A stretch of DNA of 64,000 nt, taken from positions 124,001-188,000 of the forward strand of contig JAWKZG010000005.1 in the NCBI GenBank assembly GCA_041396125.1, in the 5' to 3' direction. Shown piece after piece: positions 54,380 to 63,460 of this stretch. Both the position numbers and the translations under genes were made by a program. Below the pieces are notes generated by a model. The model searched no databases and was not told the DNA's origin. It saw only the letters and a list, made by a program, of their open reading frames with translations. The DNA is from JAWKZG01 sp041396125 (GTDB lineage: Bacteria > Pseudomonadota > Gammaproteobacteria > Competibacterales > Competibacteraceae). Within the stretch, counting starts at the first letter, position 1, and each line of letters starts with the position of its first letter.

Positions 54380-54811
54380 TCAGGGTATGGTGTGCAAGGT
54401 GTTCAATTCGAGTATCAGTCCGCTGCTACCAAGTGCTACTGGCTCAGGTGTACGGGCCATTAATTCGCCTGTGGCTGCCGACAGGAAATCGAGGTCTTTA
54501 TCGGTCAAGACCTCGACGCTATAGGTTTTATATTTGGTGTCGCCGCTCATGCTGATCGAAGGCGCGATCTTGAATGTCAGTGGCAAGGTAAAAGTGGTAA
54601 AAATCTGATTTTTAGCATCCAGTTCCACACCATTCTCGCCGGGATGAAACAGCTTGATGATCAGTCGATCCTGTGGCTCGATATGCTGCACCAGTTCGGG
54701 TGTGACGGTGATCGTACCCTGGATGAGAACCTCACTGATATCCACCCCGGCAGCGATGGGCGCAGCCAACGCTGCTAACAGGCCGAAACCGGTACAGCAG
54801 CGGCGCAACAT
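54380..54811 (-). CDS. Exported protein of unknown function in the PQQ dehydrogenase cluster
   Basis: A 143-residue protein with an N-terminal signal peptide (FGLLAALAAPIAAGVD). The mature part looks beta-rich (VLIQGTITVTPELVQHIEPQDRLIIKLFHPG, YKTYSVEVLTDKDLDFLSA). No family recognised. It starts one base after the stop of the next gene upstream (54813), so it is co-transcribed with it and, likely, with the cytochrome c and dehydrogenase. A periplasmic accessory role is inferred from context only. Confidence 0.6.
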   Translation of the reverse strand: MLRRCCTGFGLLAALAAPIAAGVDISEVLIQGTITVTPELVQHIEPQDRLIIKLFHPGENGVELDAKNQIFTTFTLPLTFKIAPSISMSGDTKYKTYSVEVLTDKDLDFLSAATGELMARTPEPVALGSSGLILELNTLHTIP

Positions 54812-54812
54812 T

Positions 54813-55208
54813 CTAGTTGTGCCGTGGAATCACATTATCTGCTGCCGTCCAGCCCGTAAATTTCACTTGTTTGGCCTTTTGATTCAGCATGGTGATACGC
54901 TCTTCAAATTGCACGAAAAACGTTACTTTATCTTTATCGCCCTGCTGCTCCAGGACTTTCACGAATGGTGCCATCATTTCATCCAGGTTGTCCCCGTCCA
55001 TATACAAGCAGGTATTCTGGTATTCCTGCTGCAACTGTTCGAACGAATTTCCACCCTGGCTCTGAGCTGTGACAATCTGATCATACCGATCCGGCGTGTC
55101 GCAAACCCAGGAACCACGCTGCAGTACCAGGTCACCCTCTGCCGCCAACGTCAGTGATGATCCACTCATAATCAGCCCTGCGGCCAAAATCTTACTTAGC
55201 GTTTTCAT
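54813..55208 (-). CDS. Exported protein of unknown function in the PQQ dehydrogenase cluster
   Basis: A 131-residue exported protein: signal peptide KILAAGLIMSGSSLTLAAEG, then GDLVLQRGSWVCDTPDRYDQIVTAQSQGG and TCLYMDGDNLDEMMAPFVKVLEQQGDKDKVTFF. Two Cys residues (WVC and NTC) could form a disulfide in the periplasm. No domain recognised. It lies between the cytochrome c gene and the 143-residue gene on the minus strand, so it probably belongs to the alcohol dehydrogenase operon. Confidence 0.6.
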   Translation of the reverse strand: MKTLSKILAAGLIMSGSSLTLAAEGDLVLQRGSWVCDTPDRYDQIVTAQSQGGNSFEQLQQEYQNTCLYMDGDNLDEMMAPFVKVLEQQGDKDKVTFFVQFEERITMLNQKAKQVKFTGWTAADNVIPRHN

Positions 55209-55237
55209 ACAACCTCCGCATCATTTGACTGTTCAGA

Positions 55238-55672
55238 TTATTTCCAATAGGCACCTTCAATCGCCAGGGTTTCCAGATAGGCACCGAGTTGATTGATTTG
55301 CTCATCAGTCAATGCACCTTCCCAGGGTGGCATCAGGCCAATTCTGCCTTTTTTGCCTTTTTTGACTACTTCGACAAATCCTTTGTACCCGCTCCAGTGC
55401 TTGCGTAAGTCAGCGGCATAACGGCCCAGCGATGGTCCGCCAATACCGTCTGCCTTGGCGCCGTGGCAGGCGCTGCAAAAATTAGCGTACAATTTGCGGC
55501 CTTCCACAATCGACGGACAGTCGTCCGACAGTGGATTACTGGATTCGACCTGCAGTTCAATGCATAGCTCTTCTTTTTGTTTGTCAGTCTGAGCAGCGGC
55601 GTAGGGTGTTACGGCGATAAATGCGGCTATTGTCAAACCCGCAGCCAGTGAACACTGCTTACGCGCAGCCAT
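55238..55672 (-). CDS. Periplasmic c-type cytochrome
   Basis: About 144 residues from ATG 55672 (the frame extends to 55744, but the AAGG before 55672 and the signal peptide LAAGLTIAAFIAVTPYAAAQ favour this start). It has a single haem-binding motif CSACH in GRKLYANFCSACHGAKADGIG, and the distal Met is probably in IGLMPPWEGALT. Located directly after the PQQ dehydrogenase gene, it is the likely electron acceptor of that enzyme, in the role of cytochrome c-L. Confidence 0.85.
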   Translation of the reverse strand: MAARKQCSLAAGLTIAAFIAVTPYAAAQTDKQKEELCIELQVESSNPLSDDCPSIVEGRKLYANFCSACHGAKADGIGGPSLGRYAADLRKHWSGYKGFVEVVKKGKKGRIGLMPPWEGALTDEQINQLGAYLETLAIEGAYWK

Positions 55673-55777
55673 TATTATGCCTTCATCTCCTGGCACGTCT
55701 TCGTCTCCTGATTGGTGGTGGTTTTTTATGTAAAAACGGGACAAGAAAATCTCTTGCCCCGCATTAGTGTCAATCGA

Positions 55778-57503
55778 TTATGGCAGTTCGAATACCACAA
55801 CCATTGAACTTTCCTGGTAGTTCAGGAGCTGATCTTTGTACAAGCCTGCTACCGCCCGGCCAACATAAGAACCATGACCTGTGGCAGCTGCAACATATTG
55901 CTTGCCGTCAACTTCATAAGAAATGATACCGCCATTGATACCGGAACCGACATTAAAGCGCCACAGCGCATCACCGGTATCACCATCAAGTGCTTCGACA
56001 TAACCGTCGGACGTGCCGTTAAAGACCAGATTACTGCCGGTCGACATCAGCGCAGCATGCGGAATGATGTCATAACGTTTGTCCCACTTGATCTCACCAC
56101 TGATCGGGTCGCGGGCAACCAGACGGCCATGCATGGTGTCATTCGGCGGATGGGTGCCTTCCCATTGCGCAGCCATAAAGGCCTGGGCAAAAGGTTCTAA
56201 CACTCGTGTTTCACTGCCACCCGAGGCGGGCCCGCCTTCTTTTGGGTTAACTGTTAACCACATACACCACTCATTGATTTCCCGGAAAAACACCCCGGTA
56301 TCGGGGTTATAGGCACCGGCGTTCCAGCTGTGGCCGCCATCAATAGCCGGGCAGACCAGGGTTTTTTCACCCGCTTTCGGCCATAGCATGTTTTCCCACT
56401 GGCCGGTTTCCATATTGAATCCGGTAGTCCAGTTCTGATTTTTCATGGCCGGATAGACATTGACCGGCTGACCCGTTTTACGGTCATTCACATGCATAAA
56501 ACCATTTTTACCCGGATGCACAACCAGCTCACGACCATCTTCACCGGTAATCATCAAATACTCACCCGGTGAGGCGTCGTAATCAAAGGGATCGCTGGGG
56601 GCTTCCTGGAAATACCAGTTCAATTTGCCGGTATCCAGGTCCAGTGCCACTGTCGATGAAGTATAAAGGTTGGTGCCGGGGCGATGGCCATCAGCATTGA
56701 CATCGGTACACTGATCGCCGCAGTAATCATAATCGGGATTGGGATTGCCGACGCCAATTAAGATTTGATTATTACCATAGTCGACCGTACCCGGCTGCCA
56801 GGAACCGCCACCACCGTATTTCCAGGAATCGCCACCCCAGGTTGCCAGGGCTTTTTCATCTCCCCGACCGGTTGTGTAGAAGGTCCATTTAATATCGCCG
56901 GTTTTCGGGTCAATACCGAAAATTTTGCCTTCAACCGGATATTCACCGCCGTTTTGCCCAATTACGAGCAGATCCGCACTGACAAACGTGGCAGCACCAC
57001 TAAATCCAGCCGTATCTTTTTTGGAATCGACGATTTGCTTATCCCAAATCACCTCACCAGTATCTTCGTTCAGGGCCACCATCCGGCCATCGGTGGTTCC
57101 CATATAAACCCGGCCATCACCGACGGCCAGACCGCGGGTATGGGCGAAGAAGGAGCGCGATACGATAGAATCGTCCATCTCCGGCACCCAGACCCACTTA
57201 CGGGCACCGGTCTTGGCGTCCAGAGCCCATACGGTAGAGGGATTGGTCGATAAAAACATCGTGCCATTAACGACTAGGGGCGTCGAATGCATGCCCTGCA
57301 ACGACACACCAGGCTGAAACATCCAGGCCGCTTTCAGGTCTTTGACGTTTTCTTTGGTGATTTGTGTGAGGGGCTGTGGCGGAAAGCTGTATCCACCGTA
57401 CGATGATAACTGCACCAGTTGGCGGGAGCGCAATTGGTAATATCTTCTGCAGTAGAAGCGGCAAATACGTTACTTGATGCAGCAAGCCCGGTCAGGGCAA
57501 ACG
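55778..57503 (-). pseudogene. PQQ-dependent alcohol dehydrogenase, main part (interrupted)
   Basis: Eight-bladed quinoprotein of the methanol/ethanol dehydrogenase family in the periplasm. The 551-residue frame (57433 to 55778) covers most of the enzyme: PLTQITKENVKDLKAAWMFQPGV, TGDIKWTFYTTGRGDE, FDYDASPGEYLM and repeated W-motif strands (VWALDAKTGARKW, YVEALDGDTGDALWRFNVG). PFDYD provides the catalytic Asp plus a second Asp two residues on, as in lanthanide-dependent enzymes. Residues before 57433 (LAASSNVFAASTAEDITNCAP) are one frame away, and an insertion sequence at 57504 separates them from the start codon at 59026. Confidence 0.85.
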
Positions 57504-58980
57504 CATCTCCTTACACACAAGTCTAGAATTCAATAATAAACAGCAAGATAGATTCTTGTTTCGACGCCTCTGACAAGGTTGTTGTACGCTGCAACGGAAT
57601 ACTGGATAAATGCTGAGAGGTCATAGCGATGAAGCTGGGCGGGCGAAGAACTCCACACGATTGATTTGGGCGATAAGCGTTTAAATGAACGAGCGGTGAA
57701 GTTTATTAGAGCGCCTGGGGGAGAAACCGATGAGCAGTATCCCAGGCTCGTGCAACGTGCTGGGCCGAGACGCAGGCGGCGTATCGCTTTCTGAGCCAAG
57801 AGGACTTGAGCTGGAAGCGCTCATGGCACCCCACTGGGCGTGTAGTGAGTCCCGGATGCGTGAACAACCGGTGGTGCTGTGTCTGCAGGACACGACGGAG
57901 CTAGACTTCAAGGGGCGGCAGAGTGGCGTGCGGGGCCGTTGAGCTACGAGAGCCAACGGGGTATGTACTTGCACGCCACGTATGCCGTGACGCCGTCGCG
58001 AGCCGCTGGGGGTACTGGATGCGTGGATGTGGGCACGGGCGCCGAAAGACGCGACGCGGCCAGTGCGGGGACGACGGAGAGTCTGCGTTGGACGGAAGGC
58101 TACGAGCGAGTCGCGGAATTAGCCCAATCGCCCGAGTTGAGCGCGACGCGGTTGGTGTATGTGGCGGATCGGGAAGCCGGACATGCGCACCTTTACTGGA
58201 TAAAGCGCAGGCGGCTGGGTCCCGGCTGATTGGCTCATCCGCACGGCATAACCGCAGTCTGAAGGTGGCGATAAACTCTGGACGACAGTGGCGCAGAGTG
58301 CCCCACTCGGTGAGGTGAGTTTTCAGCTGACCGGCGGGTCGCGGGCGGACGGCGCGGCGGGTACGCCAAACCCTACGGGTGGCAGCGGGTGACACTGCCG
58401 GCCACGACGGATGCGCCGGCACTCACGGTGAATTTATTAATGAATCGCCGAGGAAATCGAGGCCCCGGCGGCGTCAAGCCGGTGCTGTGGCGTTTACTGA
58501 GCAATCGCGACATCCCCCATCAGGCGGCGGCACCTGAGCTGGATCAGCTGGTATCTGGCACGCTGGGAAATCGAACTGTTTTTTGATTCTCAAACAGGGC
58601 TGTCGGCTCGAAGCGCTACAACTGTCTACGTTAGCGCGCATGGAGCGGGCTATAGCGCTGTATCTGATCGTGAGCTGGCGTATAGGCCGCTTTGATGCGC
58701 CTGGGACGCACAGTGCCGGATTTGGACGTCAACCTGGTATTGGCTGAGGAGGAGTGGCGGGGGCGTATTTACTGGCCGAACAGCCCATGCCCCAGCAGCC
58801 CCACATCTCAACGCTGCCTTGCGCATGATCGCCAGACTGGGCGGCTTTTTAGGGCGCAAGGGCGATGGCGAGCCCGGTGCAAAGACCCTCTGGCTGGGCT
58901 TGCAGCGGGTGATGGATTTCACCGCAGGCCTGCGCTATGCCCGGCAAATCGGGGCTTTTTGACTTGTGTGTAAAGAGATG
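57504..58980 (+). mobile_element. Tn5/IS50-like insertion sequence (IS4 group) with 9-bp target duplication
   Basis: Terminal repeats are read directly: left CATCTCCTTACACACAAGTC (57504-57523); the right end read on the minus strand (58980-58961) is the same with one change (CATCTCTTTAC...). The ends resemble IS50 ends (…TTATACACAAGT). The 9-bp repeat GGGCAAACG flanks both sides (57495-57503 and 58981-58989), matching the 9-bp duplication of this group. Length 1,477 bp. It sits inside the signal-peptide codons of the PQQ dehydrogenase. Confidence 0.88.
57610..58970 (+). pseudogene. Tn5-like (IS4-group) transposase, multiply frameshifted
   Basis: Homologous segments in changing frames: EELHTIDLGDKRLNERAVKF, SIPGSCN, AETQAAYRFLSQEDLSW, APHWACSESRMREQPVVLCLQDTTELDFKG (first catalytic Asp), GPLSYESQRGMYLHATYAV, GVLDAWMWARAPKD, ESLRWTEGYERVAELAQSPELSATRLVYVADREA (second Asp), HNRSLK, WEIELFF-like and CRLEALQLST (near the Glu), then IGRLMRLGRTVPDLD and GGFLGRKGDGEPG to the end. 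Many indels; not functional as written. Confidence 0.8.
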
Positions 58981-59026
58981 GGGCAAACGCCACCGCAGCA
59001 TACCCTGCCTTATAGAGCATGGACAT
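58981..59026 (-). pseudogene. Start codon and signal-peptide start of the PQQ dehydrogenase
   Basis: On the minus strand ATG 59026 behind AAAGGAGGAAG encodes MSMLYKAGYAAVAFA up to the insertion sequence. Joining this to the bases beyond the element, after removing one 9-bp duplication, continues in frame as LTGLAASSNVFAAS, completing a signal peptide. This shows the original gene start. Confidence 0.75.
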
Positions 59027-59145
59027 GACAAACTTCCTCCTTTACTTAACCCTTTTAATGAGTTATTCAATTATTAATAATCAACCCCGTCTGGCTGCTT
59101 TAATATTTTAATAGCTAATAAAAAGCGACCTATTCGGGTATCGAT

Positions 59146-59171
59146 GACAATGCCACGCAAATGACATTGTC
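59146..59171. promoter_or_regulatory. Inverted repeat upstream of the PQQ dehydrogenase
   Basis: GACAATG and CATTGTC are perfectly inverted and 12 bases apart, about 120-145 bases upstream of the original ATG at 59026. It could be an operator for the dehydrogenase operon or an RNA hairpin; position is the only support. Confidence 0.3.
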
Positions 59172-59247
59172 TAAGAAGTTTAGCATGGCTTTTGTCAGTT
59201 GGAAGGTATCACGCGTATTTTCAATCTTAATATTTTTTATGCGAGCA

Positions 59248-59808
59248 TCAGGAAGATTGTTTTAAAACGGGCCAGGCAGCATTCAAATAGCGGATCATCG
59301 ACCATAAAGTAAGCCCTGCCGCAAGCAGCAGCAGAATCTGTCCGGCTTCTATTACAGGCAATCCCCATAGTGGATCACGATACAGTAATAACAGTAAGGC
59401 AGTCATTTGTGCTGCTGTTTTCCATTTACCTAGCCGGGAAACACTCACCACACCCCGGCGACCTAATTGCGCCATCCATTCGCGCAGCGCTGAAATAGCG
59501 ATTTCGCGACCGATGATAATCGCGGTTGAAAGTGCCATCAGGGCGCTTGGAATAGCCTGCACTAACAGGATTAATGCCGTTGCCACCAGTAGCTTGTCTG
59601 CTACCGGATCCAGAAAAGCACCGAAGGCGGAAGTCTGCTCCCAACGGCGGGCCAGATAACCATCCAGCCAGTCGGTAATCGCAGCCAGTGCAAACAACAG
59701 CGTGCACCAGATATTCGACCAGCCGAGGGGCAGATAGAACAGAACGATAAAGACAGGGATGATGGCGATCCGCAGCAGCGTCAGTGCGGTGGGTAAATTG
59801 TACTGCAT
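59248..59808 (-). CDS. pgsA: CDP-diacylglycerol-glycerol-3-phosphate 3-phosphatidyltransferase
   Basis: Membrane enzyme making phosphatidylglycerophosphate, the committed step to phosphatidylglycerol and cardiolipin. The 186-residue protein has the CDP-alcohol phosphotransferase signature DWLDGYLARRWEQTSAFGAFLDPVADKLLVA (D-G-x2-A-R-x8-G-x3-D-x3-D) and four or more transmembrane helices. It begins 8 bases after the uvrC end, the common uvrC-pgsA arrangement. Confidence 0.95.
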   Translation of the reverse strand: MQYNLPTALTLLRIAIIPVFIVLFYLPLGWSNIWCTLLFALAAITDWLDGYLARRWEQTSAFGAFLDPVADKLLVATALILLVQAIPSALMALSTAIIIGREIAISALREWMAQLGRRGVVSVSRLGKWKTAAQMTALLLLLYRDPLWGLPVIEAGQILLLLAAGLTLWSMIRYLNAAWPVLKQSS

Positions 59809-59816
59809 GATCGTGC

Positions 59817-60938
59817 TCAGTGTTCTCCGTGAAACGCGTCGTAAATACGTTGTGCCAGCTCCCGACTAATGCCGTCAATGCGGGCAATATCTTCTACCCC
59901 GGCGCGGGCCAGTTGTTGTAATCCGCCGAATTGTTTAAGCAACTGTTGACGCCGTTTCTGCCCTACGCCCACAATGCCTTCCAGTATCGATGTTGTACGT
60001 TTTTTAGCTCGGCGCTGGCGATGCCCGGTAATAGCAAACCGATGTGCTTCGTCACGAATTTGCTGCACCAGATGTAAGGCAGCGGAATCAGAAGGCAGTA
60101 TAAAAGGGGTACTGCTGCCGGACAAGTAAAGTGCTTCCAGGCCAGCCCGGCGCTCGGGGCCTTTCGCTACCCCAATCAGTGTCACGCCGGTTACCTGTAA
60201 CTCATCCAATACTTCCCGTGCCTGCCGTAACTGGCCTTTCCCGCCATCAATAAACAAAATGTCCGGCAATTTGGCGTCCTCTTCCTGCAGCCGTTTATAG
60301 CGCCGCTGCAAAGCCTGACGCATGGCGGCATAATCATCACCTGCCGTAATGCCTTCGACATTATAGCGCCGATAGTCGGATTTCAGCGGACCCTCTTCAT
60401 TGAACACCACGCACGAGGCCACAGTGGCCTCGCCCATGGTATGGCTGATATCGAAACACTCCATGCGGGTAGGGGTAAAATCCAGTCGCAGAGCCGCACT
60501 TAAAGCGTCCAGCCGACGCTGCATCCCCGCCCGGCTGGACAATTCCGCTATTAAGGCATGCTCGGCATTGCGCTCGGCCATTTCCAGCCAGCGGGCGCGT
60601 TCGCCCCGCACACGGTGACTGATAGTCACTTTACGGCCAGCGCGCTGACTGAGCGCTTCCATCAGCACAGCGCGCTCGGCGGGCAGTTTATTAACCAGCA
60701 GTTCCGACGGAATATCCTTGTTCATATAATATTGCGCCATGAAAGCCCCCAATACATCGGCCGCAGTTTCATCAGCAGGAATATGCGGGAAATATTTATT
60801 GTTGCCGAGTAAGCGACCGGTGCGGAAGAAAAACACCTGCACACAAGCATAACCACCCTGTAAAGCGCAGGCCAGCACATCCAGATCGCCCCGCTCGGCG
60901 CTGACATGCTGGCGCTCCTGGATTTGCCGTAATTGCAC
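59817..60938 (-). CDS. uvrC: Excinuclease ABC subunit C, C-terminal part
   Basis: The second part of UvrC (373 residues): RQIQERQHVSAERGDLDVLACAL leading into the 5' nuclease domain with RMECFDISHTMGEATVASCVVFNEEGPLKSDYRRYNV, LPDILFIDGGKGQLRQA, and the helix-hairpin-helix tail (LEGIVGVGQKRRQQLLKQFGGLQQLARAGVEDIARIDGISRELAQRIYDAF). It is in the same frame as the upstream part but separated from it by a stop at 60945-60947. Two opposite 1-bp indels within about 35 bases explain the break. Confidence 0.9.
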   Translation of the reverse strand: MQLRQIQERQHVSAERGDLDVLACALQGGYACVQVFFFRTGRLLGNNKYFPHIPADETAADVLGAFMAQYYMNKDIPSELLVNKLPAERAVLMEALSQRAGRKVTISHRVRGERARWLEMAERNAEHALIAELSSRAGMQRRLDALSAALRLDFTPTRMECFDISHTMGEATVASCVVFNEEGPLKSDYRRYNVEGITAGDDYAAMRQALQRRYKRLQEEDAKLPDILFIDGGKGQLRQAREVLDELQVTGVTLIGVAKGPERRAGLEALYLSGSSTPFILPSDSAALHLVQQIRDEAHRFAITGHRQRRAKKRTTSILEGIVGVGQKRRQQLLKQFGGLQQLARAGVEDIARIDGISRELAQRIYDAFHGEH

Positions 60939-60944
60939 GGTTGA

Positions 60945-61697
60945 TCACGGTATTGCGCAGCCTGTTCCGAATTTCAGCGTGGCGGCTGCAGCTTCCATCC
61001 GCTGTACAATCTCATCCACCACTTCGCTGCTGCGCCATTCAGATAACCGCACCGCATCGCTGACGTCCTGCTGATAGGCAGCGACTGTGGTCATCCCGGT
61101 GCACGGCCCTGAACAGCGTTTGATCTGATACTGCAGACATGGCCGGCTTCGGTTGGCAAAAAATACCTCGTCGCAGGAGCGTAATCTGAAGATTTTCTGC
61201 AGCATAACCAGCGTTTCCCTGACCGCATGAGAATTCGGATACGGCCCGAAATAACGCCCCGGTGCCCGCCGCGCCCCCCGATGCATAGACAGACGGGGAA
61301 AGTCGCCCGCACTCATGTGAATCAGTGGATAACCCTTGTCATCCCGCAACAGCACGTTATAACGGGGCTGGAAGCGTTTAATCAGCGTGCTTTCCAGAAT
61401 CAGGGCCTCTGCTTCAGTATGCGTTACCGTGACCTCGATAGCGCGGATATGCCCTACCATATTGCGCACTTTGGCTGACGCCGGCTGACCGCGGAAATAG
61501 CTACTGACCCGCTTTTTCAGATTGCGCGCTTTACCGATATAAATCACTTTCCCGGTGGCATCCAGCATCCGATATACGCCGGGCAAAGCGGTCAGCGTTT
61601 TCAAAAAAGCTTTAGCGTCAAAAGGCGTGCTGGTATCACTCATGAGTAAACCGAAATGGGCTGGGCTGACGTGCTGAGTCGTGGACATTGAAGACAA
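60945..61697 (-). CDS. uvrC: Excinuclease ABC subunit C, N-terminal part
   Basis: UvrC makes both incisions in nucleotide excision repair with UvrB. This 250-residue frame has the GIY-YIG nuclease domain (LTALPGVYRMLDATGKVIYIGKARNLKKRVSSYF, about 34-66), PRYNVLLRDDKGYPLIHM, the Fe-S/Cys-rich RSCDEVFFANRSRPCLQYQIKRCSGPC, and the UvrB-binding region start, then leaves homology as FGTGCAIP and stops. Changing TTCGGAACAG to TTCGAACAG and TCAACCG to TCAAACCG restores FEQAAQYRDQTVQLRQ, the normal UVR motif, joining both parts. Confidence 0.9.
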   Translation of the reverse strand: MSSMSTTQHVSPAHFGLLMSDTSTPFDAKAFLKTLTALPGVYRMLDATGKVIYIGKARNLKKRVSSYFRGQPASAKVRNMVGHIRAIEVTVTHTEAEALILESTLIKRFQPRYNVLLRDDKGYPLIHMSAGDFPRLSMHRGARRAPGRYFGPYPNSHAVRETLVMLQKIFRLRSCDEVFFANRSRPCLQYQIKRCSGPCTGMTTVAAYQQDVSDAVRLSEWRSSEVVDEIVQRMEAAAATLKFGTGCAIP

Positions 61698-61771
61698 TCG
61701 GCATTATAAAGCACAAAACTAAAAGACAACCGTACCCTACTTCGCCTGGCTGTAAACCCTGGACCTGAACC

Positions 61772-62812
61772 ATGCTATATCCTTTTGCCCGTGCCGCCCT
61801 GTTTCAGCTGGAACCGGAAACTGCGCATCGCCTAGCGCTAGGCAGCCTGCAGTACGCGGCCCGACTGGGTCTGTTATCTACCCCGAAGCCGCCAGAAAAG
61901 CAGAGACCACACCAGGTCATGGGCTTAACATTTCCCAATCCGGTGGGTTTGGCCGCCGGCCTGGACAAAAACGGGCAATACATCGATGGTCTTGCCACCC
62001 TGGGGTTTGGGTTCATTGAAGTCGGTACTGTCACACCGCGACCGCAACCCGGCAATCCGCGTCCACGCCTGTTTCGTCTGCCAGCAGCACAGGCCTTGAT
62101 CAACCGGCTGGGCTTCAATAACCAGGGGGTTGATGCGCTGCTGAACAACATCCAGCACCGCCATTACCAAGGTGTGCTCGGCATCAATATCGGCAAGAAC
62201 TTCGATACTCCGCTGGAATACGCAGCAGATGATTACCGCACGGCATTGAGTAAAGTTTACCCGTACGCCAGCTATGTTACCGTCAACATCTCTTCACCCA
62301 ACACGCCAGGGTTGCGCGATCTGCAATATGGCGAGTCGCTGCAACACCTGCTGCATACACTGAAAGAAACACAATCCCAGCTCAGCCAAACCCATGCTCA
62401 TTATGTCCCCCTGGCACTGAAACTGGCACCGGATATGAGTGACACTGATATTCCACTGATCGCCGATGCGCTGATCGCCCATGAGATAGATGCGGTTATC
62501 GCCAGCAATACCACTTTTTCACGGACCGGCGTAGACACGCTCAAACATGCCAATGAAAACGGTGGCCTGAGTGGCGCACCCCTGTTTTCCCGTTCCACAG
62601 AAGTCGTGCGCTTGCTACATCAGGTGCTGGGTGGGAAAATGCCCATCATTGCCGCAGGCGGTATCCTGAGCGGCGCGGACGCAGTAGCCAAATTGCAGGC
62701 GGGTGCCAGTCTGGTTCAACTTTACACCGGCTTGGTTTATCGGGGTCCAGCGCTTGTCAGTGAGGTGGTCAATGCCTGCCAAGCCTACCGACAAAACTCT
62801 TCATCCAGCTAA
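61772..62812 (+). CDS. pyrD: Dihydroorotate dehydrogenase (quinone), class 2
   Basis: Membrane-associated flavoenzyme of pyrimidine synthesis, oxidising dihydroorotate with quinone. The 346-residue protein has the N-terminal amphipathic quinone-site helices (ARAALFQLEPETAHRLALGSL), PVGLAAGLDKNGQYIDGL, GFIEVGTVTPRPQPGNPRPRLFRL, NRLGFNNQG, GINIGKN and YVTVNISSPNTPGLRDLQ with the class 2 catalytic serine, then ASNTTFSRT and IAAGGILSGADA. Confidence 0.97.
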   Translation: MLYPFARAALFQLEPETAHRLALGSLQYAARLGLLSTPKPPEKQRPHQVMGLTFPNPVGLAAGLDKNGQYIDGLATLGFGFIEVGTVTPRPQPGNPRPRLFRLPAAQALINRLGFNNQGVDALLNNIQHRHYQGVLGINIGKNFDTPLEYAADDYRTALSKVYPYASYVTVNISSPNTPGLRDLQYGESLQHLLHTLKETQSQLSQTHAHYVPLALKLAPDMSDTDIPLIADALIAHEIDAVIASNTTFSRTGVDTLKHANENGGLSGAPLFSRSTEVVRLLHQVLGGKMPIIAAGGILSGADAVAKLQAGASLVQLYTGLVYRGPALVSEVVNACQAYRQNSSSS

Positions 62813-62827
62813 CATTCATCATTCATA

Positions 62828-63460
62828 ATGTCAAAAATAGAATGGTATTTCGATTTCATTTCGCCGTTCGCGTATTTGCAATCCGAACGCCTGCATGAAT
62901 TCCCGCCCTACGGCGAAGTGCACTTCAAACCCGTCCTGTTTGCCGGTTTGCTCAATCATTGGGGGCAGAAAGGGCCAGCCGAACTACCTGGCAAACGGCG
63001 CTTTTCGTATCGCCACTTGCAATGGCAGGCACAACGGCACGGCATTGCTTTCAAGATGCCGCCCCGACACCCGTTCAATCCGCTGCAGCTGTTACGCCTG
63101 GCAATAGCGCTGGGTTGCCAGCCACAACATATACAAGATATTTTCCGTTTTGTCTGGCAGGAAGGTCGTGATCCTGGCAACCCTGCTGAACTCGCAGCGC
63201 TACAGGCTCGTTTAGGCGTCTCTGACAGCACTATCATGGAACAGCCCGCGATCAAGGCAACCCTGCGCAACAATACTGAACAAGCTATCGGGCAGGGCAT
63301 TTTCGGTGTCCCGACAATACTCATTAACGGTGAGTTATTCTGGGGCTTTGATGCAACCGATATGGCACTGGATTATCTGCGCGATCCGAACCTGTTCGAG
63401 AACCCCGAAATGCAGCGCATCAGCCATTTACCCTGTGGCGCACAACGGAGAAAAGAATGA
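62828..63460 (+). CDS. 2-hydroxychromene-2-carboxylate isomerase-like DsbA-family protein
   Basis: A 210-residue thioredoxin-fold kappa-class GST-like protein. The start KIEWYFDFISPFAYLQSERLHEFP and the end GIFGVPTILINGELFWGFDATDMALDYL agree with HCCA isomerases, which isomerise hydroxychromene carboxylate in aromatic degradation or act as glutathione-dependent oxidoreductases. No aromatic pathway genes are nearby, so the biological substrate is unknown. It overlaps the next gene by four bases (ATGA). Confidence 0.88.
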   Translation: MSKIEWYFDFISPFAYLQSERLHEFPPYGEVHFKPVLFAGLLNHWGQKGPAELPGKRRFSYRHLQWQAQRHGIAFKMPPRHPFNPLQLLRLAIALGCQPQHIQDIFRFVWQEGRDPGNPAELAALQARLGVSDSTIMEQPAIKATLRNNTEQAIGQGIFGVPTILINGELFWGFDATDMALDYLRDPNLFENPEMQRISHLPCGAQRRKE

